A stretch of DNA of 64,000 bases, from NCBI RefSeq assembly GCF_002099425.1, contig NW_018343979.1:855501-919500 (forward strand), in the 5' to 3' direction. Made by a program: the position numbers and the translations under genes. Origin of the DNA: Phascolarctos cinereus (Eukaryota > Chordata > Mammalia > Diprotodontia > Phascolarctidae). The notes under the pieces were generated by a model. It did not search any database. It was given only the letters and a program-made list of their open reading frames with translations, and was not told the DNA's origin. Positions 53,755 through 64,000 of this stretch are shown piece after piece; the stretch's first letter is position 1; every line of letters begins with the position of its first letter.

Positions 53755-53890
53755 AGGTTCTCTTGATCTATCATATCAGTGAGACTTTGAGCAAGTCATT
53801 TGTCCTTTCCAGACCTTAGTCCTCTAACTGTGAAAGGAGCTAGATGGTCTCCAACATCCCTTCTGGTTCTAATTCTATGATCCTATAATC
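53755..53890 (+). mobile_element. MIR/THER-type SINE between L2 pieces
   Basis: 'actttgagcaagtcatttg', 'cagaccttagtcctctaac', 'gctagatggtctccaacat' and 'ttctaattctatgatccta'. Confidence 0.65.
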
Positions 53891-53892
53891 GT

Positions 53893-54775
53893 CTCTGTTC
53901 CCATAGTTAGCATTCCAATACGGGCCTTCATTACATACAAATATTTTTGTAACTAGTTCTATTTATTCTCTCATTCCTTTGATGTATCTTCAATACCACT
54001 GCTAATGCAAAAATCTAGTCATATTGCTTCTCTACTCAACAGTCTTCAATGGTTCCCTATTGAATATTGAAGAAATTTCAACCTCTTTCGAATGGGATTA
54101 AAATCCCTCCATAATATAGCAATACTTGGCTTTTTCAGCCTTATCTCTTTCTAGTCTCTTTGATATAGCATATGGTCCAACCCACTTTGACCATTCAATG
54201 GACCCTATGTATTTCTTGGACTTTCCTACATCCATGGCTTTTTCATATTTTTCTCTATGACTGGAATGCTCTTCCCTTATGTGCATCCCCATCAATTAAG
54301 TTCATTTTAAAGACAACCTCCTCCAGAAACCCTTCTGTGAACCCATCATTAATAATCTTTATCTTCTTATACCTCACATCACTTATTATGTATCATTATT
54401 ATTGTTATTATCATCACCATCACCATCCAGCCCTTTGTCTTGGTTGGCTTTTATCCCTGGAATGTACTGCTTCTTTACCTCCACTTCAGAGTCTCTTCTT
54501 TTAAGATTTAGCTCAAGTAGAATCTTCATCATGATTCCTTTTGTGATTCCCCAGTCATAAGTACCCTCTTTCCCAAACAACCTTATATTTAACTATTTTG
54601 TGTATATTTACTTTGTATGTTCTCTATGTATTTTATATATAATTATTGTCTCCCCTATTAGAATATGTTATATGAAAGTAGAGACTGCTTTATTCTTTGC
54701 TTTCTATTCCCACCATCTAGTATGGAGCCTGGCAGATTTTAGGTACTTAATAAATGCTTGTTGATTGACATGTTG
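53893..54775 (+). mobile_element. L2 LINE 3' UTR, sense, nearly to the terminus
   Basis: 'actcaacagtcttcaatgg', 'ttccctattgaatattgaa', 'taaaatccctccataatat', 'gactggaatgctcttccct', 'ccctggaatgtactgcttc', 'gattccttttgtgattccc', 'tgtctcccctattagaata' and the end 'aggtacttaataaatgctt'. The double occurrence of the 'tggaatg' block (about 54262 and 54458) suggests two overlapping L2 pieces. Confidence 0.75.
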
Positions 54776-54954
54776 TATAGTGATTTAAATAATGTGAGAA
54801 TAATTGACTAGTTAAATGATTTATTTCTTTTTTCTATTGGCCAATTTATAGTGTGAGTTTTTGAATACAATTGTAGGGTATAACAACTCTGATATTATAA
54901 TATTTTCTAACTATAGAAGCCAGATCATTGATCACAATATCTCTGTACCAGTTA

Positions 54955-55150
54955 GGTTTACTAAGCTCTGTATATATTTGATCCTCATAATAGTTCAATA
55001 AGTAAGTATTCTGGGCTTATTTTTTAGATGATGAAGCCGCAGTTCATAAAGTAACTTCCCCTGGTTACATAGTTCATTAATGTCAGGGAAGAGATCTGAA
55101 CCTGGGTGTCTCCTGACTGCGCATCTAGCACATCTTTCTACTAAACCGTA
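54955..55150 (+). mobile_element. MIR/CORE-SINE
   Basis: 'tatatttgatcctcataat', 'agatgatgaagccgcagtt', 'gaacctgggtgtctcctga' and 'catctttctactaaac'. Confidence 0.65.
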
Positions 55151-55475
55151 TTTCATTCCCTTACTAAACTGAAAGTTCCATGAAAGCATAGATCAAGAAA
55201 TGGAGTGCAGTGTAGTAGATAGAATGCCTCAGTGGAAAGAAGAAAGACGTAGGTTCAATCTCACCTCAGGGATTTACTAGTTATATAACTCCAGTTATTT
55301 AATTTCTCTGTACCTCAGTTTCTTCCTCTGCAAAATGAGGGGATTGGAGTATATTGTCTTTAAGGCCCCTTCCAGCTCTATATCTATGATGCTATAATCT
55401 AAACATCATATTCCACCTGGCATCTAGAATAGTGTTCTATACACAGTAGGTACTTTATGAATGTTCTTTATGTTT
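55151..55475 (+). mobile_element. L2 LINE 3' end, sense, split by a SINE
   Basis: 'actgaaagttccatgaaag' (55168) resumes after the SINE as 'ccacctggcatctagaata' and 'cacagtaggtactttatga'. Confidence 0.6.
55198..55400 (+). mobile_element. THER/MIR-type SINE nested in L2
   Basis: 'gagtgcagtgtagtagata', 'gacgtaggttcaatctcac', 'gtacctcagtttcttcctc', 'aatgaggggattggagtat' and 'aaggccccttccagctcta'. Confidence 0.75.
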
Positions 55476-55484
55476 ACTAACCTC

Positions 55485-55790
55485 CCTCTTCCTGCCCTCT
55501 AGCTCTAAATGATCCTTTCCTTCCCTGAACTCCTACAGTTCTTTGTGTCTCTCATGGTACTCATAACATCTTAACATATAGTACAGTGTTATGTGTGTGT
55601 GTGTTTGTGTTTGTGTGTGTGTGTATGTGTGTGTGTGTGTGTGTGTGTGTAATCTTCCCTATTAATGTTAAGCTCCTTGAGAGTAGGGATTGTATGTTTA
55701 ACTTCATAATCTACTGTACTCCCCATAGTGTCTTACCATATACAATCTTATGAACAGTGAGTGATCAATAAATATTTCAGAAAGAATGAA
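55485..55790 (+). mobile_element. L2 LINE 3' end, sense, with (GT)n insertion
   Basis: 'cctccctcttcctgccctc', 'gtgtctctcatggtactca', a (GT)n run at about 55593-55650, then 'gttaagctccttgagagta' and the terminus 'gatcaataaatatttcaga' with 'gaatgaatg'. Confidence 0.7.
55593..55650 (+). repeat. (GT)n microsatellite, interrupted
   Basis: gt units with ttt and ta interruptions inside the L2 3' UTR. Confidence 0.93.
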
Positions 55791-55814
55791 TGAAGGTGAG
55801 TGAGTGAGTGAATG

Positions 55815-55970
55815 AAGAGTGAATTTATAATTCATTTAATGTGTGCAAAGTACTGTGCCAAATACTAGGAATACAATAGTAAATCACAATCAGTCCCTTC
55901 TCTCAAGAATCTCACATTCTAATGGAGGTGCCAACATATACAGGAAATTCTAGGTACAAGTCAGAGATGT
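55815..55970 (-). mobile_element. L2 LINE 3' end (antisense)
   Basis: 'catttaatgtgtgcaaagt', 'actgtgccaaatactagga', 'ccttctctcaagaatctca' and 'cattctaatggaggtgcca'. Faces the sense L2 just before it, tail to tail across 'gaatgaaggtgagtgagtg'. Confidence 0.65.
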
Positions 55971-57744
55971 AAAAAGGCCCCTTCATTCTTAGGGAGCAAT
56001 GACTAAAAACAGATGATGACACAGTTGCTTAAATGTCATTTCCATTATAAAATCATATCTGTTTATGATGTTGAATCACTGACAGTGTGAAGGACTTTGA
56101 CATTGAGTAGGCAGTGGTTTCAGGACCTGAAGAAGCAATTACCAGGGTATGATTCCATAACTACTGCTTCCTGGAATGACAGCTATAGGAGACTGTGATG
56201 GAAACAGGACTGGTGGTCTAGGTTTGGGAGAGAAACTGACATTCTTGGGGCTTTGGGAATAACCTGCCCATTGGTGGTAGTTGGTCAGTGGCTGGCATTT
56301 GTGGTGTTGAGGATGATTGGTCTCTTCTCCACAGGTCTCTTAGTGATAACTGCAGGGACCACACTGGAAACAGAGTGATGGTCTAGGGAATACTGCTATG
56401 CCTAAGGCTCTTGGGCTTAGGTTCCTCAGCTATATTCATTGGGTTATGAAAGGAGCTGGTATTCAAGATAATTGCAATAAATTGACTCACTTGACACATG
56501 CCACAGAAGGTAAAAAGGAAAGAGGGCTGAGAATGAAACAGTCAATAAGCCTTGCTGAAAAAAAAAAACAACTTTATTTTCATAAAACCTTTGGGCTGAA
56601 AAATATGATAGGGGTTAATTATATAAATCTCCCTGTTTCTAGATAGGATTGTTGCTATGAAATGGATATTTCACAAACTGCTGAAGGTATTAAGATTTGG
56701 AGAATCAACTATAACTGCCTGACTGAGTACTCAAAGATCCTTAGAATCCAGAAGTTCTTCCTTATAGCCTAGTTATATCTCTGCTATTGAATGTACTCAC
56801 ATAATCTTTTTAAAAATAGAGTTCATTCTGACCAGTTATTAACTCTAAATTTTAAATAATGAAATGTTATCACTAAAAATTTCCTTCAACTGAAACAACT
56901 CAGTGATTCTTAAAAACTATCAAGTCTCTTAGTGGAATAAAATGAACATTTTAAGTGTGAAAGTACTGTTGATTTACAAATCAGGGCAAATTTCTCTTGT
57001 TGCTAAATATGGTGGCCTAGTTTACAGATAAAAAAAAACTGTTTATAGCATGTCAGATTAGCAAATCTAAAACAAACCTTTGAAATGACATTAATAACAG
57101 CTGTGCCCATTTAATTTTTTTTTCCATAGAAACTGTCATGGAAGTCAGGAAAAAATATTTCACACTCTAATGAGGGCCATGGATCACACACTATGTAAAA
57201 TAGTTTCTTTTTCTTTGTGAAACCAAAGCCATATGTGAGTACAAAGCTGAGAGGAGAAAAATACATAGGAAGTATGAGTGAACATTACTTCTAATACACG
57301 TGAGGTATATATGCATTGTATTTATGCTAAATCTATTCCCAATTTAGAATTCAGTTTGTATAACAATTATTAGAGGGAAAACCAGAAGAACATTTTCAAA
57401 CTCTCACCTAAATTTTGAATTTCTAGGTGTTGGGAAGACACCTTAATGCAAAAAAGAAGTGGTCACCTTCTTGATAGAGGATTTAATTTCTTAGAATACT
57501 TTTTTTTAAATAGTGGTACTGTCTAACAAAAGCAGAAAGACTGGTACATGGTTTTTGTTTGCTTCCATTTTAATGTTGTTCCTAACTCTAGAGACTCCAA
57601 GGCTATTTTGAATATTAGAGCATTTATCTTAAGCATATTTTTATGAATCAAGAAAAAGGAAAATATAATTCACAAATATTTATATTCTTTCAAAAGAATA
57701 AGCTATTGCTCCAAATCATAAATATATTATGTCCTTGTGATTTT
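55971..57744. other. Low-repeat sequence without recognised features
   Basis: No exon or interspersed repeat recognised. A weak internal similarity ('ggaaacaggactggtggtct' at about 56203, 'ggaaacagagtgatggtcta' at about 56367) may be a degenerate repeat. The 82-codon frame 56398-56646 has no domain. Confidence 0.4.
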
Positions 57745-57870
57745 TCCCCCAGTAGAATATAAAGTCCCTGAGGGCAAGGATGGTTTTCATTTTCTTTATG
57801 TGGCTGTTTTCACATATGTATCTGTATATGCCCAGCACAGTGAATAGCATCTAATAGTTTCATAAAAAAC
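57745..57870 (+). mobile_element. L2 LINE 3' end, sense
   Basis: 'cccagtagaatataaagtc', 'cctgagggcaaggatggtt' and 'tgcccagcacagtgaatag'. Confidence 0.6.
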
Positions 57871-59030
57871 ATTTTTTAATCAAAATGAATTAAACCATTA
57901 AGGCCTTTTCCTTCCCCTTGAAGAATTGCCATTGGCCCCCTTTTAACAGAATTGTAGCATGCCCCAGAACATAAACTGAAAATTATCTGCTGGGTACATG
58001 GCCTTTGGCCTTACACACAAAGTTAAGCTCTATAATGTAGGTGCATTATTATATCCAATTGCTACATGTTTCTATAGCTCCTTTCCTGGAAGAAGCTTTA
58101 AGCACTTTAAAAACTGGAATTTAATAGAGTCCTGCAAAGCCTTTCAGAGATAGGTGGGAATATGTTAAAGGTAATAATCATCATCATAGTTCATTTATTC
58201 CATTAACAACAGTGTCATGAAAAATAGTGGTGTCAGCTTAGATGCCATATTGTCATGGTTAGAGTAATATATGCCATTCCTACCTAGAAATGTTATCTCC
58301 AGGAAATACTCTTTCATTAGGCTAACATCAATACATTAATGCTTCATAACTTAAAGGATCCCATAAAGCACAATAATAATAAATTAGAAGGGCACAAACT
58401 AATGAAGCATTTCAGAGACCTGGAATTTAATCTTCCAAGGATGAATCATTTCCTAGGATTTGGGTTATATTCTATACTAATATACAATTAGATAGTGAAT
58501 CTATGGATCAGTTATCTACTTGTGTTCAGGTGAACCTATTTTCTGTTTTATTGATTCAAGCACATACATAGACATACTTTTGGGTTATTCAGTAAATTAC
58601 CTGCCACGTGGAGCCATTCACCCATGAAAATTAACCACCTCGGTATTGAATGATGTGTTAACAGTAGCTGTCTGAAGAGCTAAGTCATACTTTGATCCTG
58701 GAAGTCTGGAGGATCCCTGGCTAGGGAGGGTGGTTCTGAGGACTCTCTGGGTTTTGAAATTATTCTGTATGTTTTGTTATATAGACATGGAAGCAGGTGA
58801 CCTGGGGGAGCAGAAGAGAAAATAGTGCAAAACAAATCTTATCCAAGTTGAAATTGGAAATTCCAAAGATATTCAGGAATTTTCAGGTGATTTGAAAAAT
58901 CTGTGTACCCTGCTTGTTCTATGTACCCGAACAAGTGACCTCGGAATTTTCTCCCTCCATGAAGTTGAGAACTGTAACTGATATTATAAACAAATGAGAG
59001 AAATGATGGGGAAATTACCTTTTAAATATA
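57871..59030. promoter_or_regulatory. Candidate conserved non-coding cluster
   Basis: Over 1.1 kb with no recognisable repeat, varied composition and no coding frame. 57950-58450 and 58560-58780 ('ttacctgccacgtggagcca', an E-box CACGTG inside) resemble conserved non-coding DNA. Judgement by eye only. Confidence 0.25.
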
Positions 59031-59034
59031 TGGA

Positions 59035-59140
59035 TAGGGGGAGTTTTAATGAACCAACAAATGATACAAAGGATTGCAGGAGATAAAATGGACAACTTTG
59101 ATAACATGTCATTACTTAAAAATCTTTGCAAGAAGTTTTA
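59035..59140 (+). mobile_element. L1 LINE ORF2 fragment, sense
   Basis: 'ttaatgaaccaacaaatga' and 'gagataaaatggacaactt' resemble the 3' third of L1 ORF2. Very short and diverged. Confidence 0.4.
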
Positions 59141-59204
59141 AATTTATGATGTCCTCTTTTATGTCCAAATCACATAACCATTTGGAGCTTCTCTGATTAT
59201 GCAC

Positions 59205-59800
59205 TGTGAAAAGAAAGGAAAGAACACATACAAAAGTAAAAAAAAGATATGCAGGGAGGAAAGAAGGAAGGAAGAAAATACTTGCATCATGTTAGCATAG
59301 TCAAGCAAAACAAATTCTGCCACTAGCCACATCCAAAAATATGTTTTTCATTTTACATATTAGGCAATCATCTCCTTATCATGAGGTGGGCAGCATGATT
59401 TACCATCTTTTTTTTTCTGGAGTCATGGTTAAGCATTGCACAGATCAAAGTTTTTATATCTTTCAGGATTGTCACAATATTGATGTTATAGTATAAATTG
59501 TTCTCCTGGTTCTGCTCACTTCATTTAGTTAGTTCATATGTCTTTCCAGTTTTCTGTGAAACTGTCTCTTTTTCCATGTCTTACAGTATAATAATATTCC
59601 ATAATATGAATATGTCATAATTTGTCCATTAATTTCCCAATTGATATCTACCTTCTTAGTTTCCAGCTACTTGCCATTATATAAAAAGCTGCTATAAATG
59701 TTTTGTACATGTAGCAACCTGTTCTCTTTCTTTGTTCTCTTTGAGATCTATCCAAGTAATGGTGGATCAAGTGGCATACAATTAGAAACTTTTAGGTCAG
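59205..59800 (-). mobile_element. L1 LINE 3' end (antisense)
   Basis: Plus-strand reading: 'caaaacaaattctgccact', 'ctggagtcatggttaagca', 'attgttctcctggttctgc', 'tcatatgtctttccagttt', 'aatttgtccattaatttcc' and 'aaagctgctataaatgttt', the reverse complement of the L1 ORF2 end and 3' UTR. Confidence 0.7.
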
Positions 59801-60034
59801 AGAGTCTTGATCTTTGTACCTACAGATTAATTTTGTTGTGATTTTTTTCTAGATCTACAAAATAATCCTTCAGTAGTTTGTATGTATGTATGCCATTTAT
59901 TACTTAGGAATATAAAGATCTTTCAGACAGATGTCCCAACTTATTGAGCTCTTCAAACACAGTCTGGATGGATGTTAATTGATCCTTGGAGAATCTGAAG
60001 GCCATTACTCGACCAGGTCAACCTCAAGAGCTAG

Positions 60035-60215
60035 TGTAGCATAGAATATACAGCATATTTAAAGTCAGAGGAACATGGTTTTCAATCTTAACTGCTATTT
60101 TTTGCATGTATAGACTTTGGCAAGTCATTTAATATTTTTGGGCTTCATCTTCTTCCTTTATAAAGTTGGACACTTGATATCTAATCATCCCTTCCCACTC
60201 TAAATCCTATAAATT
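60035..60215 (+). mobile_element. MIR/THER-type SINE
   Basis: 'agctagtgtagcatagaat', 'actttggcaagtcatttaa', 'tgggcttcatcttcttcct' and 'atcccttcccactctaaat'. Confidence 0.6.
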
Positions 60216-61214
60216 AGGCAACAGAAAATCTTCAAGTAGGCAGTTTCCCTGTCTATTCTCCCCAGGATTTAGTTAACAAACTTCCCACCTTGGGTTTGAA
60301 GGTTCAGGGAAGTCACAGCAAAGGAAAGTTGCCCTAAAACAATAATCCAGGACTAAAGAAAATCATTCAAAATCACCTACCTCCAACAATCTCTAGTGAG
60401 TAGGACACCCTTATCAATAACCTTTCATTCTGATATTCACATAACTAACTCAATTTCTATCATAGTTACATGTTAATATAGTTTCAAAGGGCTAGATAAT
60501 TTTGCCATTGGGCATATTTATAACATCCCTTCCAGAACTGTAATTTCTTTTTGCCATCATAAAAAAATGTTATGTTACCATGTCTAAGGAACTGATACAA
60601 AAATGTTCCATACTTATTACTTTTCAGCTGCCTTCAAGTTGTGTTCCAAAAAGTAGTTTTAATTTTCAAATAGAACAAAATTCCACAGTTGTCAGTATTA
60701 TCTAAGAGCATCCTGGGTACAATATCCTAATTGTAACAATGGCGAATTAACACCATCTAGGATTAATGTGCTCCAATTTTTTTTAAATGAGACTAATATT
60801 TAAAGAAAAACACCAGAATTTATTCAACGTAGTCACCTTAAAAGGTTATATGCTTATTTCAATGATACCATCCTTGCATCAAACTGTTTAACTCTTTCAA
60901 AATTCTCTTCAGAGCCAAATTGGGAGCCATCTCTAAGAGAATGTATATCTACCTTATGAACAGTATTCATTTTTTTTTAGTGAAACAAGTGTTTCTCTAT
61001 ATGATCACCCACCCAATTCACCAGGTGTGGCTCTAAATTATGTTTTGCTGTTTCCAGAAATCTAACCCATACTAGAGGGGAAAAGGTTATTTAAAAATTG
61101 CTTAAATTGATGAGTCATAAACTTGGAAATCTATGGAAATCCCAAGAGAGGAATTCTAAAAGTGTGTTGAGCAATGAAAGCATCATTAAAATAAACATGC
61201 CCATAAAAAAGATT
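60216..61214. other. Sequence without recognised features
   Basis: About 1 kb of AT-rich, low-repeat sequence with no coding frame. Confidence 0.4.
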
Positions 61215-61440
61215 ACCTGATGCAACAATCCTGCAAGTTAAATACTATTGTCATCCCCATTTTATGGATGAGAAAAGGCACCTCAAATAGTTTAATGACT
61301 TACCCATATTCACTTACCCAGTAATTTTTGAAGGCAATATTCAAACCCAAATCTTCCTGACTTTTAAATCTAAACTGCTAGCCACTGTCAAAGCTAGCAG
61401 CAGATCTAGGGCTTGAACTCATGTCTTCTGATGCCCAATT
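61215..61440 (+). mobile_element. MIR/CORE-SINE, with a second partial right end
   Basis: 'actattgtcatccccattt', 'tatggatgagaaaaggcac', 'atcttcctgacttttaaat', then at about 61395 another right-end motif 'gcttgaactcatgtcttct'. Confidence 0.6.
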
Positions 61441-61537
61441 TAGAATGAGTAGACCTGATTGTTGAGCTGCCATTGGTAATCACTGAATAACTGGACAGGA
61501 AGGAAGAAATGTTACAAGACTACAAAAAACACTTGTC

Positions 61538-62095
61538 TATATTTTTATTTATTTTTTAATCTTTTTTTCCCCTGAACTTAAGAAATAAAACATTTCTGTA
61601 ACGAAGTAGAACAGAAAAAAGAGGATTGCACATAAAACTTCAAATCTATTATATACAACTGTCATTTCCTTTTAAATATATAAAAAATTAACATGTAACT
61701 TTTACCTCCCTCCCCCCTGCCTTAGAGACACCTACCATTAGAGAAACACACATCTATACCTATGTCTGCCTATATCTATATCTATCTATACATGTATATG
61801 TAAAACCATATTATACATACTTCTATTTTCAATTATTTCTCTGGATCCACATAGCATCTTAATAGATTCTTTGTACTTAATTTGGGTATTTATAATAGTC
61901 AAAATGGCTTGGTCACTCCAAGTTGCTCTTAAAGCAATATTGCCGTTATTTCATACAACATTCTCTTGGCTTTCCTCATTTTGCTCTTCGTTATTTCATG
62001 CAAGTCTTTCCATATCGTCTTCTAAAACCATCAAGCTCATCATTTCTTATGACACAGTAGTATTCCATCACAATTATATACTACATATTGTTTTA
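61538..62095 (-). mobile_element. L1 LINE 3' end (antisense)
   Basis: A T-rich start (antisense poly-A) at 61538-61571, then 'taagaaataaaacatttct', 'gaggattgcacataaaact', 'ctctggatccacatagcat', 'attctcttggctttcctca', 'tcatgcaagtctttccata' and 'acagtagtattccatcaca'. Contains a tatc-type simple stretch at about 61767-61800. The 85-codon frame 61871-62128 is antisense to L1. Confidence 0.75.
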
Positions 62096-62299
62096 CTAAA
62101 AAAAAAACGGGGGGAAGTAAAGGGTTGAATTTTTTAACTGCAAGATTGATTTAAATTGGCATTTGGGATAGGGGTAAAGGGCAAACAACTAGAATGTTTT
62201 AATAAAGGACAGTACATGCACGTAGGGGGAAAGGATGGAACTAGAGATTATTAAGAGCTAGACTAAATTCATTCCCCTGAAGTCATGAAAAACTTTTTC

Positions 62300-63475
62300 T
62301 TTTTACAAACTACCAGAATGGCAGATAAGGATAGCATCTTGATTTCAATCAGGTAGTTGACCACATCTCTCATGACAACCTTCTTATCAAAATAGAGATA
62401 TGTGAGCTAGATAATCATATAGCTAAGTAGATTCAGAGTGAAGTCAATGACCACACTTAAAGAGCAATGAATCAATATCAGTCATATCTATTTTTAGTGA
62501 AGTGTCCTAGACCTCTGTTCTTGTCTTTGTGTTATTTGACATCTTTTACCAATAGCTTTGATGAAAGCATAGATGATTTCCTTATCCTAATTCTTATCCT
62601 AATTTGTGACAACAGGATATTGGAAGGGATAACTAATTGATGATTGGTCCAAAAAGAACTTGGCAGGCTACAAAAGTAGAACAAATCTAATAAGATTAAA
62701 TCTAATAGGAATAAATATAGACTCCTACATTTGAGTTAAAGAAAAAAAATAACTGAAAACTACAGGATGGAGTTTATATGGTTAGACAACATCAAATGTA
62801 AAAAACACTTCAATATTTTAATGGACTCTCAGTTCAATACAATTCAAGAGTGTGCCAGAACAGCTTAAGAGGTATTTTTAGGGGACATTAATAAAAATAT
62901 AGTGCCCAGAGTGAAGGATATTCTAGTCTGACTACTTTATGTCTTCATTAGAACACATCTGAAATACTATGTTCCGTTCTGGGCACCATGATTTAGGAAG
63001 GGCTTTTACAGAATGGATCAAGTCTAGAGTAAGGGACCTAGTACAGTGAACAGAAAAGAAACAATGCCGTTGAAGAACTGTTCAAAGGAAATGGCATGTT
63101 TAACCCAGATAAGAGAAGTCTTTGGAGGAAGGGCAGGAGGAATATAATGTGATAGCTATATCCAAATTTTTGAAAGGAAGGCTATTATGAATAAGATAGA
63201 TTCTACTTATTTGGTCCTTAGATTAGAAATAAGAGAAATGGGTAGAATTTATAAGGAGGCAGGGTTTGATTCAATATAAGGAAAATCTTCATAACAATCA
63301 GACCTATTCAAGAATGGAAAGAGTGGCCTCTAAAAGCAGTGAATTCCTCATCACTGGAGGTCATTAAGAAGAGGTTGAATGACTCCATTGTTTCTGACAT
63401 TGTATAAAAGATTCCTCTTTAGTTATGAGTTGTACAAAATGACCTCTGAGTTCTCTGAGCTTTGAGAGTATATGA
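62300..63475 (+). mobile_element. CR1/L3 LINE, reverse-transcriptase end and 3' UTR
   Basis: The longest CR1-clade copy here. Nucleotide landmarks follow order: 'ttgaccacatctctcatga', 'gtgagctagataatcatat' (coding), the 'ctctgttcttgtctttgtg' segment where PQGSVLGP is encoded in intact copies, 'gatgaaagcatagatgatt', 'aatctaataagattaaatc', 'gttctgggcaccatgattt', 'tttaacccagataagagaa', 'tcaatataaggaaaatctt', 'cctcatcactggaggtcat' and 'gacctctgagttctctgag'. A 12-base tandem duplication (cttatcctaatt twice) lies at about 62580. No usable open frame. Confidence 0.75.
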
Positions 63476-63784
63476 CACCATAATTCTCTTTTAAATTCTT
63501 TTTTTTACTTCTTCTTTCTTCCAGAATCTTCTTAATCTGCTATAAATTTTTCTCCTAAGATTCTTAATATTTTTCTCCAGTGTTTTCATCCATTCCCTCA
63601 CTATTACCTGCTTCTTCAGAAGAAAACATGTATCTGCCTTGCTTTTTCCTTCAAAAAGCTTCCCAATACACATAGGGATTTTTCCACCCATCTCAGTACT
63701 TTCTACAAAGTTTAAAAGACAGCACAACCCCTTTCCATCAGGTTTATGTTTTAAATGTCATATGATTATATGGTCATGGGTTTA
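63476..63784. other. Sequence without recognised features
   Basis: A Lys/Arg-rich minus frame (63491-63727) is present but has no domain that I know and no supporting signals, so I do not call a gene. Confidence 0.4.
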
Positions 63785-63900
63785 AATTTGAAAGAGATCA
63801 GAGGGGTTATTCCAATACTCCCATTTTATAGATATTGAAAATGAGACCCAAAGATGTTAAGCAACTCTTCACTTAGCATCAAGTTAAATTCATTCACAAG
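63785..63900 (+). mobile_element. MIR-like SINE fragment
   Basis: 'ctcccattttatagatatt', 'gaaaatgagacccaaagat' and 'gttaagcaactcttcactt' in MIR core spacing. Confidence 0.55.
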
Positions 63901-64000
63901 TTCACTCACATGCCAATCAGGAAAGGTGAGTTTTTTTTTTTTACTTAACATATCACAACTTCTATACAACTTTGTTCATAAACCTGGTTGACTTTATCAA

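Noticed and set aside
54172-54504. 110-codon plus-strand frame
   Set aside because: Runs through L2 3' UTR sequence and a (cat/tat) simple repeat; it is not the L2 protein frame.
63491-63727. 78-codon Lys/Arg-rich minus-strand frame
   Set aside because: No known domain, no promoter or splice context; basic composition follows from T/C-rich sense DNA.

Overview
This looks like an intergenic or intronic stretch of a marsupial nuclear genome. The assignment rests on the repeats. There are tRNA-derived SINEs beginning with a 'gcagctaggtggcacagtgg'-type head, SINEs with an RTE/BovB-like tail, very many L2 LINEs and MIR/CORE-SINEs, CR1/L3 LINEs, and two 'half-L1' (HAL1-type) elements that carry an ORF1 but no ORF2. 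The DNA is AT-rich and strongly CpG-depleted. I cannot tell an American from an Australian marsupial by eye. I found no host protein-coding exon, tRNA, rRNA, snRNA or CRISPR array. The short open frames are chance frames or fragments of LINE proteins. All repeat names were assigned from remembered consensus features, not from a library search. Layout: 0.5-2.7 kb, two L2 copies with nested SINEs. 3.8-11.9 kb, many MIR-type SINEs, a (GT)n tract, a small palindromic mariner-like element, an L2 and one copy of an unclassified 0.5-kb repeat ('family X'). 12.5-16.6 kb, an L2 split by a SINE, a strong 25-bp-stem hairpin and a MIR. 17.3-20.8 kb, a possible ancient element, a young SINE with perfect target-site duplications, and the opposite-strand copy of family X. 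24.1-26.0 kb, an L2 inside a MIR, then a 1.2-kb antisense L2 with a recognisable reverse-transcriptase segment, itself interrupted by a SINE. 26.4-29.4 kb, an apparently full-length HAL1-type element. 30-36.3 kb, L3/CR1 and L2 LINEs with several nested SINEs. 38.5-46.4 kb, L2, L1 and RTE pieces. 46.4-49.1 kb, a second HAL1-type element with a large inverted duplication in its 5' part. 49.1-56 kb, LINE tails, an isolated near-identical inverted repeat and a dense L2 cluster. 57-64 kb, L1 3' ends, a long CR1/L3 copy, and low-repeat DNA that could hold conserved non-coding elements. No genes work together here. The history the window records is successive retrotransposition: L2, MIR and CR1/L3 form the old layer; L1, HAL1, RTE-tailed and long-tailed tRNA SINEs come next; the short-tailed tRNA SINEs with intact target-site duplications are the youngest. 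I did not find evidence for a new biological system. The most unusual structures are the 68-bp inverted repeat at 51.3/52.6 kb, the hairpin at 14.8 kb and the inverted duplication at 46.4-47.1 kb.
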